Source: Tricholoma matsutake
Lineage: Eukaryota > Basidiomycota > Agaricomycetes > Agaricales > Tricholomataceae
Length of the DNA stretch: 64,000 nucleotides
Assembly (NCBI GenBank): GCA_026075535.2
Contig: AP026550.1
Span: 3,472,001 to 3,536,000 of the forward strand
Direction: 5' to 3'
Both the position numbers and the translations under genes were made by a program. Shown one piece after another: positions 44,457-56,124 of the stretch. Within the stretch, counting starts at the first letter, position 1, and the number at the start of each line of letters is the position of its first letter. The notes beneath the pieces are model-generated. The model was not told where the DNA came from. It searched no databases and worked only from the letters and a program-made list of their open reading frames with translations.

Positions 44457-45571
44457 CTACTCTGCAGCGCGCTGTTTTCTCCTGACATCTCTCTCCTCAG
44501 AGATTGTGAGCTTGGTACCCTTGCCCTTAGGCAATGATATCCATGGCTTGATTCCCTCACCAATAACAAAGATATTCGTCACCCTTGGTCAACTATTAGG
44601 CGGCGACACTAGAAGATCCCCAAGTGCAAACCTACCGAGTAGCGAATGTCCGGTCCAGCGAGTCCTTGACGTGCACGATATCAAATCCTCCAATGTGCTT
44701 CTCCCTGTGCACGATGACACCCGCTCTGCCCATGTTACGCCCACCGGTGATCATGACAATGTTGCCTGTGTCGAACTTGACGTAATCGGTGATTTTGCCT
44801 TGCTCCAGATCAAACTTGACAGTGTCGTTGACCGCGATCAAGGGGTCGGGATAGCGAATCGTTCGGCCATCGTGGGTGACGATATGCGGGACACCTTTGG
44901 CACCGATAGCCACCCTGCGGACCTTCAGGAGCTTGTACGTGGCTTCCTCAGGCGTGATGCGGTGGATTGTAAACCGGCCCTTGACGTCGTAGAGAAGGCG
45001 GAAGTGCTCGCCCGATTTCTCAATAGAAATGACATCTACATTGAGAGACTGTGATGAAAGGGTAATGAACGCGTGAAAATGGTCGAACAGACCCATAAAA
45101 CCAGTGGGGTAAGTCTCGTCGGTGCGAACTTTGTTGTCGATTTTGATCAAGCGCTGCTTAACGATGGCTGTGACTTCTCGGCCAGTCAAAGCATACTTCA
45201 GTCGGTTGCGGAGGAAAACGGTGAGGGGAAGGCATTCTCGAAGCTTGTGAGGACCAGGGGAGGGACGAGGGGCCTACCGAACCAGATGGTATGTTATTAA
45301 CATGTTTTGTGCGTAGTGTGTTTGACATACATATGTTCCGCTGAGCTTGTCCAACATCCATGATGAGGGCGCAGCAAGACGCTTAAGATGCTTTTTAGGT
45401 CCTCGAGCCTGCAAGATTCAAGAATGTCAGATTGGGGCATGTCGTGTGGACCGAACGCTGCAAGGTCATCATCCAATGATGAATTAACGCATCCAATGGT
45501 TCCAATAGACGCGACCGCAGACGATCTAGGACAACGAGCTCATAAAGCCAACACAAAACTATACGAACCAT
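44457..45571 (-). CDS. RPS4: Small-subunit ribosomal protein eS4
   Basis: Exon 1 is just the ATG (45571-45569), followed by a 157-nt intron and then [20 protein letters not shown]. The body has [36 protein letters not shown], the S4/KOW regions ([19 protein letters not shown]) and the last exon [20 protein letters not shown]. The stop is at 44457. Length and sequence fit eS4, an rRNA-binding protein of the 40S subunit. An intron directly after the start codon is typical of fungal ribosomal protein genes. The gene is tail to tail with PSO2 (about 120 bases apart). Confidence 0.95.
45420..45480 (-). ncRNA. Possible C/D box snoRNA in RPS4 intron 1
   Basis: On the minus strand the intron holds ATGATGA (45472-45466, C-box-like) and CTGA (45430-45427, D-box-like), about 35 bases apart, with a weak flanking pairing ATTCA/TGAAT. 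Ribosomal protein introns often host snoRNAs. The boxes are short and could be chance. No rRNA target was checked. Confidence 0.2.
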
Positions 45572-45837
45572 ATTGAGTGAAAGAGTACTTGCGGAGTCTT
45601 GAGGATGTCGATGGCCCCGTTGACAATGACAAGAAAACTTTCTTTGCGTTGGACGTGAGAATTTGGTGACTAGTGTGACATAACTCGTTGTCACATGTTT
45701 GTTACCGTTCGCAAGGCAACGGATCTGTCTAATAAATACGTATGTAACGATTAATCCTGAAATGCATCTGGGGTGATAGAAGAGTGCGTAGAGTTCCTGT
45801 AGAGTATGTCAAATGATATGCCTATAATGATAAATAG

Positions 45838-47321
45838 CTATGAAGCCAAGATAGGTTCTGGAGGGATCTGTCTATTCCAGGCGTTCTCTATCGCACTGTT
45901 CGCATGTCCCAAAGGAATGGTACCCAGCGGGGGTGAATCTATAGAGGGCGGGGGTGAGGGGTAAGAGGTTACTCGATCGGTCTCTGCATCTTCAATTGTA
46001 GACAGCTTCGTATTTACTACGGGTGGGAGTTTGGAGAACTTGTTTGCAGCGTATACATGATGTTGGTGTTGGGTTGTGACAACAGGAAGATGGTGGTAAT
46101 GTGAGGCTGCTGTGGTAGAAGCACTTCTCGGTCGGGCATACGGTGATGTAGCGGTAGATTCCGCGACAACGATGTCTGCATCTGTCATTAACTGCGAATC
46201 CATTTTGGTCATCGGCAACATGAGGTCCCTCGCGGCTTCGACTCTCCTCATCTTCTTCTCGCCCTTTTCCACGTCTGACTTGGCGTTGTTGTACATGTAT
46301 AAGCCCGTAAAAGTCAACGCAATTCCCAAGGCCTGTATTATATGCACTGTTTGATTGAACCAGACGATAGCGATGCATATCACAGCCACACGCTTTATGA
46401 GTGAGGCGATGGAATACGTTACAGGAGAAGTTGAGGAGAGAATGACAAAGGCGATGATGTTCTGGGCGAAGTGAACGGTACCATTCATGAAAAAGTAATA
46501 CGTGACGGAGTGGGGTGTGGAATGGCCCTCCTTGGGATGTGTTATATGAGCAGGGTTGGATGTAGCAGACATGAATAGAGGAAGGTCATAATAAACCCAT
46601 AAAGGAATCATCAAGACAAAGGCCATGCCTGACGAATAGAGCAATAGGTTGAGTTTGTCAAGTTTGTGGGACGAATCTTGTGACAAGCCAGCCGTATTAG
46701 AAGGCATGATCTTCTTGAAGAAAATATTGGAGCTAACGAAGACGAGGGCAGATCCAAAAGCACAGAGCAAACCTATCGCGTTGGATGCAGACATGTCAAA
46801 TGAACATGCGAGCATAACGCCAAAGGTCAAGGGAAGTAGAGATAAGTAAGTTTTTGTGGAGTAGCTGACGCTGAAGAGGAGTGCATATGCAGCAACGGTG
46901 AATAGGGGAGATAATGCCTTTGAATGGAGATGAGTGGTTGAAGAGACAAGAAGAATAAACGCTTCAAAGGTACCTTGATCGTATGGACTGTGCTGACTGG
47001 TATCCTTGAGATGGCGATGCTAGAGAACATATGGCCAACGACCTGGAAGATTCCCATAGGTAATGTGTTCTGTATGATTACTCTTGTGGGCATCCTGAGG
47101 CTAGTGAAACGTATGATGGGAGACATGAAGAGCAGACAATACGTTGCGACGAAGCCAAACTGGATGAAAGTGAGGGTGATAGGATAGCGAAATTGGGTCA
47201 GGATTGCTTTCCCAGTATTGGAAGAAAGAGCTGAAGTGGTGTACCAGAGGCAACAGAGGAGGATGAATACGATTGTAGAAGAAGAAGGAGGGGTTGCAGA
47301 AGTAAGATGAGACCTGCTCAT
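45838..47321 (-). CDS. SLY41: Triose-phosphate/nucleotide-sugar transporter, Sly41-like
   Basis: It starts at the ATG at 47321 (MSRSHLTSATPPSSSTIVF), with one intron near 46970-46912 (GTACCT to TTCAAAG) joining STVHTIK to ALSPLFTVAAYA. About nine or ten hydrophobic segments fit the ten-helix drug/metabolite transporter (TPT/SLC35) fold. SNTGKAILTQFRYPITLTF and the VTYSIASLIKRVAVICIA segment are typical. A cytosolic tail of about 110 polar residues follows to the stop at 45838. Yeast Sly41 is a secretory-pathway multicopy suppressor of ER-Golgi defects; the substrate is unknown here. It is divergent from YRA1, with 237 bases between starts. Confidence 0.85.
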
Positions 47322-47558
47322 GGTTCTCTGATAGCGCTGAGTGAGTTTTTTTATATTGGCAAGGAGAGCGTGCAAGGACAGATATTTTGTGTCAGAGTCC
47401 GCCAGTATGCCACCATTTGACTTGAAGTTGTTCATCAGGAAGACGCATTCGTTGGAGATTAGGAGGCGGCCACTGGGCAACCTCTGTGACCTTGTGTGAC
47501 GGCAACCGTGACTTTGTTTATAATGTATCAACGTTTCAACTTTAGCTTCAAAACCATC

Positions 47559-48934
47559 ATGGACAAAACTCTCGACCAAGTCTGTTTCACTTTAATTTCT
47601 CCACTCGGGCCCCTTTACTTATTCTAATCACACTGCTATAGATCATAGCCTCTTCCAAGACAAAACGTCGTCGCGGTGTCTCACGTAGAGGTTCCGCTCG
47701 TGCTCAAATCCTTGGCTCTGGTCCTGTTGTTAGCCCTGCTGCTCGTGCTCGTGCTCGTGCAAGGGGTCGTGCTGGAGTTGCACCACCCGTAGTCCCTCCT
47801 CAGGCTTCTACTGACAAAATCATGGTATCAAATCTACCTCAAGATGTCAATGAAGTTCAAATCAAAGTAAGCCTATCTCGTTTTTTTCTTTCTCCCTTTC
47901 CCTCTTTATTCACAACAATCTCAAGGAATTATTTCACTCCACCGTTGGTCCTCTGCGACAAGTAACACTTCACTTTGACAGTTCTGGTCGTTCTAAAGGC
48001 GTCGCCGCCATCCAATTCCAAAGGGCGGGTGACGCCAACAAGGCATACACTCAATATAACAATCGGCTAATCGATGGCAGTCAGTATCGCCTTCCCCTTT
48101 TTGCGTCTCGTTGGCATAGAGGTTCTGTGCTTTTTAAGACCAGCTTCCGGAAATCATTGGCTCCATGTCTCTGGCCGAGTGCTTAGGATGAGGTTGTAAT
48201 CCTTGCGTGGAAGTTCCCAGGCATTCAGAGGAGTAGCAAGTTTATTTGGGTGTAATGGTCACAGTGAGACGTGCACGGCTGTCGAACTGTGCATGTTCCG
48301 GAGAGGAGGTTGTGAAACCTAACGATTTCTTGCGATCGCTCTCGGATACGGTTATTTCTTTTTGGAACCACTCGAAGACGACGACACGCATCGGCAGAGA
48401 CAAAGCTTTGGTTTCTGGTAACAAGATTTGGTCCTGAAGATCGTTTTCAGTCTTTTCTGTCGTCTTCCTCGCTCCCTTATGCAGCCAGCTGACTATTGTC
48501 TCGCTTTCTCCCATATCACCCCTCACTTCCTCTGTCACCACTCGTCTCACAGAACGTCCCATGAAGATCGAAATTGTCGTCGACCCCTCTCGCCCTGCCC
48601 CTCTTGTCCAACGCGTGGCTCCTGCAGCGACTCCTGTCGCAGCTACTGTGAATGGTACCAAGACGCCCAGGTTAGTCCCTGCATATAGTCTACTTCGTCA
48701 ACCAAAGGACTCTCCGCTCATCATGGTCACCTGCTCCCGAAGGACTGGCGGTGGACCGCGAAGACGTGGACGCGGTGGAAAAGCTCATAGGGCTGTGAGG
48801 CCGGTTGTAAGTGCTGCTGCCCTTGATGCTGAGATGGAGGTTGGTCTTTGAACGCTCCCCGTTGTTTTCTGGTATTGATGGTTAATATGCCTTAGGATTA
48901 TACAGCCAGCAATGTACCGGCTGCAGCTACTTAA
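47559..48934 (+). CDS. YRA1: mRNA export adaptor Yra1/ALYREF
   Basis: Six exons: 47559-47579, 47642-47866, 47926-48079, 48553-48670, 48743-48839 and 48896-48934. The total is 654 nt, in frame, 217 residues. The N-terminal UAP56-binding box is MDKTLDQIIASS, followed by an Arg-rich stretch. The RRM spans KIMVSNLPQDVNEVQIK to AAIQFQRAGDANKAYTQYNN and KRPMKIEIVVD. An RGG-like region (RTGGGPRRRGRGGK) and the C-terminal helix ALDAEMEDYTASN end the protein. It couples the TREX complex to mRNA export. Intron 3 (48080-48552, 473 nt) is far longer than its neighbours. Confidence 0.95.
48080..48552 (+). promoter_or_regulatory. Long intron of YRA1, possible autoregulatory intron
   Basis: This 473-nt GT-AG intron (GTCAGT donor, CTCACAG acceptor) cuts the RRM coding region before KRPMKIEI. 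Other introns in this gene are about 50-75 nt. In budding yeast the single long YRA1 intron mediates feedback control of Yra1 level, so the unusual length here may be functional. Nothing else was recognised inside it. Confidence 0.4.
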
Positions 48935-49171
48935 AGTCATACTTTCGCCGTAATGTTTCCCAGCACCGTATTTAGTTCCTCTTCGTGATTTCCAGAGCTC
49001 TCTACGTATACGTTATGATGCCTCCAATCCTCTCTGTCATATAATTAGGTACATGTCCAGATGTTGGTCCGATCTCATCTTACTGGGGTCAGAGTTGAGA
49101 GTAAGTACAAGTATCACCGGGATATATATATATAAGTCCTTGAGAACGCAACAAATGTATGCTAATCAGAA

Positions 49172-50523
49172 ATGTCAGAAGCCACTCCAGCTACTAGTGC
49201 TGCAGAACCTTCTGCGTCCACCGATCTCCCTAAGCCGGTCGTGGATGCAGAACCACAGCATGCTACTAATGAGATCGCCACAGAAGAACCTGTTACCACT
49301 CCCGCGGTGCAAACATCTCAGGCTAGTCCCGTCGTCGAGCCAGTTGCAAAACAAGATCATGACGAGAGCCCTGAGCCTCAGAGCTCATTAACGAAGAAGT
49401 TCACTGAGGCTGAATGGAGTGCTCTGAAAGAGTTCAGGGTATGATTGGGGAGGATCTATTTCTACATGTGAATATTGATATACACGTCCCCAGGCCATCC
49501 TCCCAGATGTCTTCGCGGATGGATATCCTGATAATCCCAAGGCCAAGGACACCCCAATGACTATCTGGGGCGTAACCGTCGACCCTCACTCTCCGAGAGA
49601 CGCCCGTGTTAGTGTCGTCTTGATAAAATTCCTTCGTGCAAGGTATCATCTCTCTTGAACCATAAAGAGTCTTTTCGCTGAATGAATCTTTAGAAACCTG
49701 AATGTACACGAGGCGCGTGATATGCTAGTCTCGACATTGCGATGGCGAGAGTCCTTCAATGTAGAAGCGGCTATGAAAGAAGAGTTCCCGCAAAATGTGT
49801 TTGGACAGCTTGGTTATAACTTTGGTCACGATAAGGCTGGTCGACCCGTCGTGTACGCAGCACTTGCATCCCAAATGTTCTTCTAACGCAGAATGTTGTT
49901 ATGTAGGTATAACGTGTATGGCGGAAACGAAAATTCCTCGGTCGTTTTCGGGGATATACAGCGGTTTCTCCGGTATGACATAGTATAAACTACATCTTAG
50001 GCCATCCATTCTGATACAAAATCCCTGCTCCTAACCAGATGGCGCGTCGCTTTAATGGAAAAGAGCATCGCGAGGCTTGATTTCATGGAGCTTGATGATA
50101 TGATCCAGGTCCATGGTAAATAATATGTATCGTCCTCGTCGCTAAATGCCATTCTCACACATTCATAACATAGATTACGAAGGGGTGAGCCTGAGGAGTC
50201 GGGACGCAAATGCCAAGAACGCAGCTTCGGAAGCGACCAATATTTTCCAAAGCCATTATCCAGAATTCCTAGTCAGTAATCACTCTCTCCGTCAACATAT
50301 CACTCATCATACATGCATTTTACAGCACAAGAAATTCTTCATCAACGTCCCCACCATTCTTAACTGGATGTTTTGGATGTTCAAACCTCTTCTTTCTCCC
50401 AAGACTTTCGCGAAGATGGAAGTGGTAGGGACAGGCCAGCATGCTATCAAGAAAGCGTTGTCACCTATCATTGACTCGGATAACCTTCCAAAACGATATG
50501 GTGGAGATGCTGAAGCATTTTGA
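49172..50523 (+). CDS. SFH5: Sec14-like CRAL-TRIO lipid-transfer protein, Sfh5 type
   Basis: It starts at the ATG at 49172 (MSEATPATSAAEPSAS), an acidic, Pro/Thr-rich leader. KKFTEAEWSALKEFR, AILPDVFADGYPDNPKAKDT and the CRAL-TRIO N and core segments follow (RNLNVHEARDMLVSTLRWRE; FGHDKAGRPV; YNVYGG; WRVALMEKSIARLDF; SHYPEFL; FFINVPTILNWMFWMFKPLL). It ends DSDNLPKRYGGDAEAF. About seven introns are needed. Sfh5 proteins exchange phosphatidylinositol and, in yeast, bind haem. It appears intact. Confidence 0.9.
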
Positions 50524-50846
50524 GTAAATCGGAGTGAATGTCGACTCTTTACCAGCTATCCCTGACATTCTTTGATCGCTCGATCTTTTCGTTAGGATTA
50601 TTGTATGCGATATGGCAGGTATATATCCAAAGATTGATGACCCAATAAACCGAGTTAAACAACACTTGATGCTTGTAAGTTGTGGGATGTGCAAAGTTCA
50701 ACTTTGTAACTAACTGATCAAGGAGATAAGATAAGGCTATTGGAAAATGTGGCTGAACAACTGTACAGTTTTCGGCAACTCGCGGATATGCACAAACAAG
50801 TAGTCGTTAGGACCAGTGGTCAATCGTCAACCCGTAATACCTCAAC
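50524..50846. other. Intergenic region upstream of RPL43
   Basis: This 323-base stretch holds the 3' end region of SFH5 and the promoter of RPL43. No ORF, tRNA or repeat was recognised. Confidence 0.5.
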
Positions 50847-51353
50847 ATGGTTAGAATCCCTCTTTTGACTCTACGGAATCCATGAGCTGACAATACGCAG
50901 ACAAAACGCACCAAGAAAGTGGGAATCACGGGAAAATACGGCACTGTGAGTTTGAACAATCAACGCTCTTCGAACGTTTACTGAAGAGGATGTGGACGCA
51001 GCGATATGGTGCATCCTTGCGTAAACAAGTCAAAAAGATGGAAATATCGCAGCACGCTCGTTACACCTGTACATTCTGTGGCAAGGTACGCTGAGCCTGC
51101 CATCGAGTTTCATTACATCTCATATTTAAATGGCGGTTAATCATTTCTATAGGACTCCGTGAAGAGGACTGCAGTTGGCATTTGGAACTGTGGGTCGTGC
51201 AGAAAAGTAATTGCAGGAGGTGCATGGACTGTTTCGACAACAGCTGCTGCTACTGTTCGCAGGTATGTCCAACTGCTTTCACAACATTGAGTCTTTTTAC
51301 GATTGATGCTCCTCAGCACTGTCCGTCGGTTGCGTGAGCTGACGGAGGCGTAG
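50847..51353 (+). CDS. RPL43: Large-subunit ribosomal protein eL43
   Basis: Exons: 50847-50849 (ATG only), 50901-50945, 51002-51085, 51153-51262 and 51317-51353. The total is 279 nt, 92 residues, the usual eL43 length. The sequence [20 protein letters not shown], the zinc ribbon (CTFCGK; CGSC) and [20 protein letters not shown] are characteristic. As in RPS4, the first intron follows the start codon directly. It converges with PAF1 (179 bases between stops). Confidence 0.96.
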
Positions 51354-51531
51354 AGTCCTTTTCCTTCTTCATTCCTCATCTTTCTACGTGATATGTTCAT
51401 ATAAAAAATCCACAACTATGAACAGCATGCAATCGAACATAATGCTCAATAACTGAGATATCGAAAGTAATTTCACAGCACGGTGCATACACCGTTATAG
51501 ATCAACATACATGTAGCACAAGCAATCATCA

Positions 51532-53127
51532 CTACTTGATCTGCGTTCCAAAGTCCAGTCCTCCGCCCGCCAATCCCCCGTCATCAACCTCAATCTCCCC
51601 GTCAGCATCTGCGTCACCTCTTATCAACAGGAACATTGGATCGGCAACCTCCGCTAGCGCTTCTTCTCGCTCGTCTATTTCCTCCTGACTCATGGGTGCA
51701 TGGTTTACACGGATGATCTCCCACTTGTCCTCGTATTGTTCATAAATCTGCCAAAGAACAGATGTCAACTTGACAATTGACTTGCTGCGGGTGCATGTCC
51801 TCACATTTGCTCGCTTCTTTTTGAGTAGCATTTTTCGCTCAATGTTTTTGTAATAGGCACCTTTCTCTCTCCGTCGTAGTTTTCCATCATTCCCATTCGT
51901 GAGATTGTCGCTACTATCTGGCGGATCTCCGTCATGCAAAACCAGAAGAAACTCGTTCGGCACTTCTTGTTCCACCTTGACGGTTTCATAATCTCGCACG
52001 AAGTGGAAGATGGTCTCCTGGCGTAATTCATGAGAACTTGAGCAGCTGATGAGATTTGTGCACAGGTGACTAACCTCTTTCTCTTCTGATACTTCGTACG
52101 GGTTCAACCCGAATCGTTTCTGCTTAAATTTGAGAGCGGATTCATCATCCTGGGTAAGGTAGTAAGCTAGGAACGAATCGTGATCGGACTTCATGGGACG
52201 GAGAATAGCACAGTCCAGGCGGGGATCATCCACCTGTTCAGAACATAATGTCAATTTGAGAAAAGACAGAGGGAGATGAAACACACGTCGACAGGCCTCT
52301 CGCCCGGACGTTCGGAGAATCTGAAAAGATCGTATTGGTTGGGCCATATATCCGCGTCAGGAAGCACTTCATATGACTCGACCACAGTCACGCCAGGTTT
52401 ATTGGGATGACGAATGGATGCCAACGATAAATTGTCGTTGCAGGCGGCGAAAGATGCTTCAATATCGCGCAGTTGAGCAGCACGGGAAATATCTATGGGG
52501 GCAGATACGACATGCTTCCTGGAATGCACTGTAGGGATGAAGAGCACAGCAGAAAATATTGGGACGTACGGTTCATGGTTACTAGATCGCAGCACGCCTT
52601 CTCTACTGATGTATTCGGTTTTTCGAAGCCATGGGACGTGGGCTAGGGGGGTTGGTGGACCGTTCGCACCAGATGGTCCATTCGCGTACTGTCCAGAGGA
52701 GCTGGTAGGATCAATTAAGAGGTCGGCGTCTTTGGGATCAAGCAGGGGAAGATTGTGAGAATCTGGATTCAATGCTGTGATTGGGGTGATTTGAGTCCGG
52801 CGCCATACAGCAAAAATGAAGGATAAATAACCTGAATCATCCGCGTCCTCTTCCCATAAAGACTCCCACTTCCCCAGATCTAGTGGCATACCACACTCCG
52901 CATCAACGATCATTGGTAATGGTGTTTCGTTTGCAACCGCATCGAGGAACTCGGGTCGTGCATAACGCATGGGATTTGTCGGAATGTCGACAAGTTTTGG
53001 CGGACATGGTGGTGCAGGAAGAGGATTGGAGTATCGAACGCGAACGAGAAGATCTAATTTAGAGCTTCGGAATATCAGCGACCAAAATCAAGCACTCTAT
53101 AGAATAGTATCACCTCTTCTTGCTCAT
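51532..53127 (-). CDS. PAF1: RNA polymerase II-associated factor Paf1
   Basis: It starts at the ATG at 53127 (MSKK, then an intron, then SKLDLLVRVRYSNPLPAPPC). The chain continues PKLVDIPTNPMRYARPEFLD, DAECGMPLDLGKWESLWEED, LPLLDPKDADLLIDP, VPWLRKTEYISRE, KRFGLNPYE and EKWEIIRVNHA-like segments. A tail rich in Asp/Glu/Gly ends GGGLDFGTQIK at 51532. About five introns are needed. Paf1 is the scaffold of the elongation complex that recruits histone-modifying enzymes to transcribing Pol II. It appears intact. Confidence 0.93.
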
Positions 53128-53654
53128 ACTTATTGAGTGTACTAGTTAGCAACGTGTAAAGCCAATAGACAACAGATGTAAACAACTCAATTACTCACCG
53201 AATGTTGTGATACTTCTTTGTCTGTGGGATACTGGTGCTCAGACTTCGATGATGTTGTCTTGGATGTTGTCTGAAGAGGTGAGGTGCGGAAAGGGAGAGT
53301 TATGTCTCCCTTTTTTATAAAGTATGCATCCCGCTACCATTTCGGGGGTTTACTTACAGAACGGTTCATTAGATTTGCTGGAACAACACAAAGAATCGAC
53401 TACAGTCGGCTTTAGGACAGACTTACTGAACGATGTCACCTTCATTATTCTAGGGCAATATGTGAGGCGTTCTCAATGAGCGGTTCACTGACCAATGTTA
53501 GTTATAACTTTGCCAACTTTTTACAAGGCGTTTGTTTTCTTGAGGGTAATCAACAAGCATCCCATAACTAGACGGATCAAAGATTTAGAGCTCGGTAGTG
53601 CCTACCACCAGACCCAGTTGCAATTATTCGAGTGGACACATCAAGTCACAATCA
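53128..53654. other. Region between PAF1 and TRM82
   Basis: The stretch holds the PAF1 promoter and the TRM82 3' end. On the minus strand a TATAAAAAAG box lies near 53310-53320, about 190 bases upstream of the PAF1 start. No gene was recognised. Confidence 0.45.
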
Positions 53655-55571
53655 CTACTGGTCAGACTTGGTTTTCTTTGTTTGCGGCTCCTTAGTATCA
53701 TCGCCCTCGGATCGGGGTATATCAGTCACGCCCTCTACATTCGACTGAAGTTTGGCAAGGACAGCTTGTTTGCTTCGCAGCCGTCCAAGTTCCTTTTTGC
53801 TGATCTGCTTTCCCATAGCGGCACTCTCAGAAGGTGACAGGATCTCCAATTCCTGCTCAGCTTCAGTGCCCTTGGGCATAGAGACGAGGTCACCATATAG
53901 GTCTAATTTACGAAGGTCGTCCGCGGTTGCTGTTACATCGTTTGATGCGGGCGTAGTAGAAAGAATGAAAAATATGACCACATACCTGGAAGCATACACA
54001 TTCCGTTGAGTGACCGGAGAAGCGGCGAATCAAGCGTGGCTTCCGTCAGCTGTAAATGGTTGAGTTGACGGGCAGGCTTTTGGACACAATACGAACCTCT
54101 CCCGAGGATGCCTTGAGCACCCGAATCATCGCAGATTTCGTCTCTGGATTCTCTGGACTATCTTCAGACCAATTTGCATCGACAGAAACCCATATCAGTC
54201 CGTCCTCCGAGACTGTGAAGTCAATAACAGGCTGTCCCAGATCAAAGGCCCGAATGCCGAAGGTCGCACTGTCTTTTGGATAGGGGGTGACAAATAGCGC
54301 CGTTGCACTAAGTTATTGGTGTCCGCGTCAGTCGACGGTTGGAGGTGCATGAGGACATACCCAACTGCGCTAAAAACAATGTAATCTCCACTTTCTGCAG
54401 CCACAGTACTGATCTTGTGCACCACCAGAATCAGTTCGCCCTTTTCGTTAGAAGCTTCCTCGTGCGCATCGCCTGGTACCCTTTCAGGGTTGACGTCGGT
54501 GTCTATGCCGCCTGTTGTCTCCACATGTGTGACACCTCCGTTCGGGGCATTCCCTTTTCTTTTGCCTTTCTTCCCTTTGCGCCTGCCCGTTTCTGTGCTA
54601 CCTTCTGCATCATCACCTCTCTGGTTCTTGTGACGGACTTTTATATATGGCTGGATGGCATCCAACACACGCAGCTCGTATTTCATGTTCCCAGTCATCC
54701 AGTCCCAGACTTTGAGAACCGGGTCGCCTCCTCCAGAAATCAAATCAGGCAGCGCAAATCCCGGATTGTGAATGGCAGAAATGAATCTATCACAGCGATC
54801 ACCGAGGGCAGGAGCAGCGAAGAAGAATGAACAAACTTTTTGTGTCCTAAGCAATACATCTCTATATTATATCCTTGAGGATACCAACTGACTCGAATGT
54901 GCTCATCACGATCCGCAGTAATAATATATTTTTCATCGGAGCTAAGGAGAAAAGCGTTGAGGAGGGACGTATGACCCAAGATAAGTTGTCCTCCCGATGG
55001 ATTTTCATGTGACGACAGGGCGTCGCGTTTTTGCTTCGCAGTTAGAGGGGTAAAATGGAAGGGGTAGCTATGCGGTGCTTAAGCTTTGAGGGTGGAATGG
55101 TTACGCCAAAAAACCCTTGCCTGAAAACATCGCCAAACTTATCGGAGACAAGAATCTTCTGGCTATCTGCGGTAAATTGAATCGCAGTAGGTCTTTTGGG
55201 AAGCTCACTGGATCCCACCGATGAGCCTGTAAAATTCAATTCCAGGGAGGATAATTTGTAGGGGGCATACCGTTCGTTCAAGAGTTCCAGCCCTTCAATT
55301 TCCCATATCTTCAACAATTTGTCTTCACCTGAGGTCGCCACGTATCTCCATGACCTATCGACTGCGGCGCATCGTATAGGGCCAGACTTTGATACATCTT
55401 CCCGACCTGAAGTAGTATAAAGAACATTGCCAGACCTGCTACCGTGAACAGGAAGTTTTATCGTCAGGTCCAAACCACTTACAGTGTGTCAATTATTTGA
55501 ATGTGTGGCCCCGATATGACGGTAGTAACTGAAAGTCCGAGAAATATTTGTGAGTGAGGGAAAACAGACAT
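53655..55571 (-). CDS. TRM82: tRNA m7G46 methyltransferase WD subunit Trm82/WDR4
   Basis: The likely start is the ATG at 55571 (MSVFPHSQIFLGLSVTTVIS, then GPHIQIIDTL). An intron leads to SGNVLYTTSGRED. WD repeats follow: IRCAAVDRSWRYVATSGEDK, PTAIQFTADSQKILVSDKFG, LGHTSLLNAFLLSSDEKYII and the family signature TADRDEHIRVSWYPQG. Next are GGGDPVLKVWDWMTG and a Lys-rich insert (GRRKGKKGKRKG). The C-terminus is basic and helical (KKELGRLRSKQAVLAKLQSN) to 53655. With Trm8 it methylates G46 in tRNA; this subunit is non-catalytic. About six introns. Confidence 0.9.
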
Positions 55572-56124
55572 GAGGCAATACTGCATACTCACGTAACTCA
55601 GAGTCAGCGAAATTGTATCACGTGCCTTAATTATTCCTGCTTTCTTTCTAAGGCCACCTGCTTTTGTATATGGTCAACGGTGTGCTCCCAGTCGGTAATA
55701 TTCTTCGCTGATCTTTCCCCTTGTCGACCTTGCCAACATAGTATTTGAATGGTCAATGGTAAGTATAGTACCGATTTCTTGAGGACTGCTGACGAAACCA
55801 TCTATGATCAATCACATTTCCAACTCAGCCCGTACCCAACTCTTCCAATGAACACCTGCAATACTGGTGGTGGGCAATCCCTGTAAACAAAATGTAACAT
55901 TATGTAAGCGGCTTTTGGCGATTTTGATGGCAAATCTCGACGCATCTTGAAGTATGCGTCCTATCGTCCTTGCTCCCGTCTGCACAGCTCGCTTTCAGTG
56001 TGGACAACAATTATACGAATGTTATGTACCTGATTATGTCAAAATACATACTGCAACACTAAATTATAACCTTGAAGAGCTCAGGAGACTCGGGCCGAGT
56101 CTGACATGCAACTGACATGGTAAC
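55572..56124. other. Region between TRM82 and the coiled-coil gene
   Basis: A plus-strand 54-codon frame at 55956-56120 and a minus-strand stretch near 55745-55650 are open but resemble nothing known. A perfect palindrome GACTCGGGCCGAGTC lies near 56086-56100. No clear gene or repeat was seen. Confidence 0.35.

Noticed and set aside
48242..48661. Minus-strand 139-codon ORF across YRA1 intron 3 and exon 4
   Set aside because: It overlaps a firm exon of YRA1 on the opposite strand and resembles nothing known.
55956..56120. 54-codon plus-strand ORF with several Cys
   Set aside because: There is no recognised relation, introns or conservation signal; probably chance.
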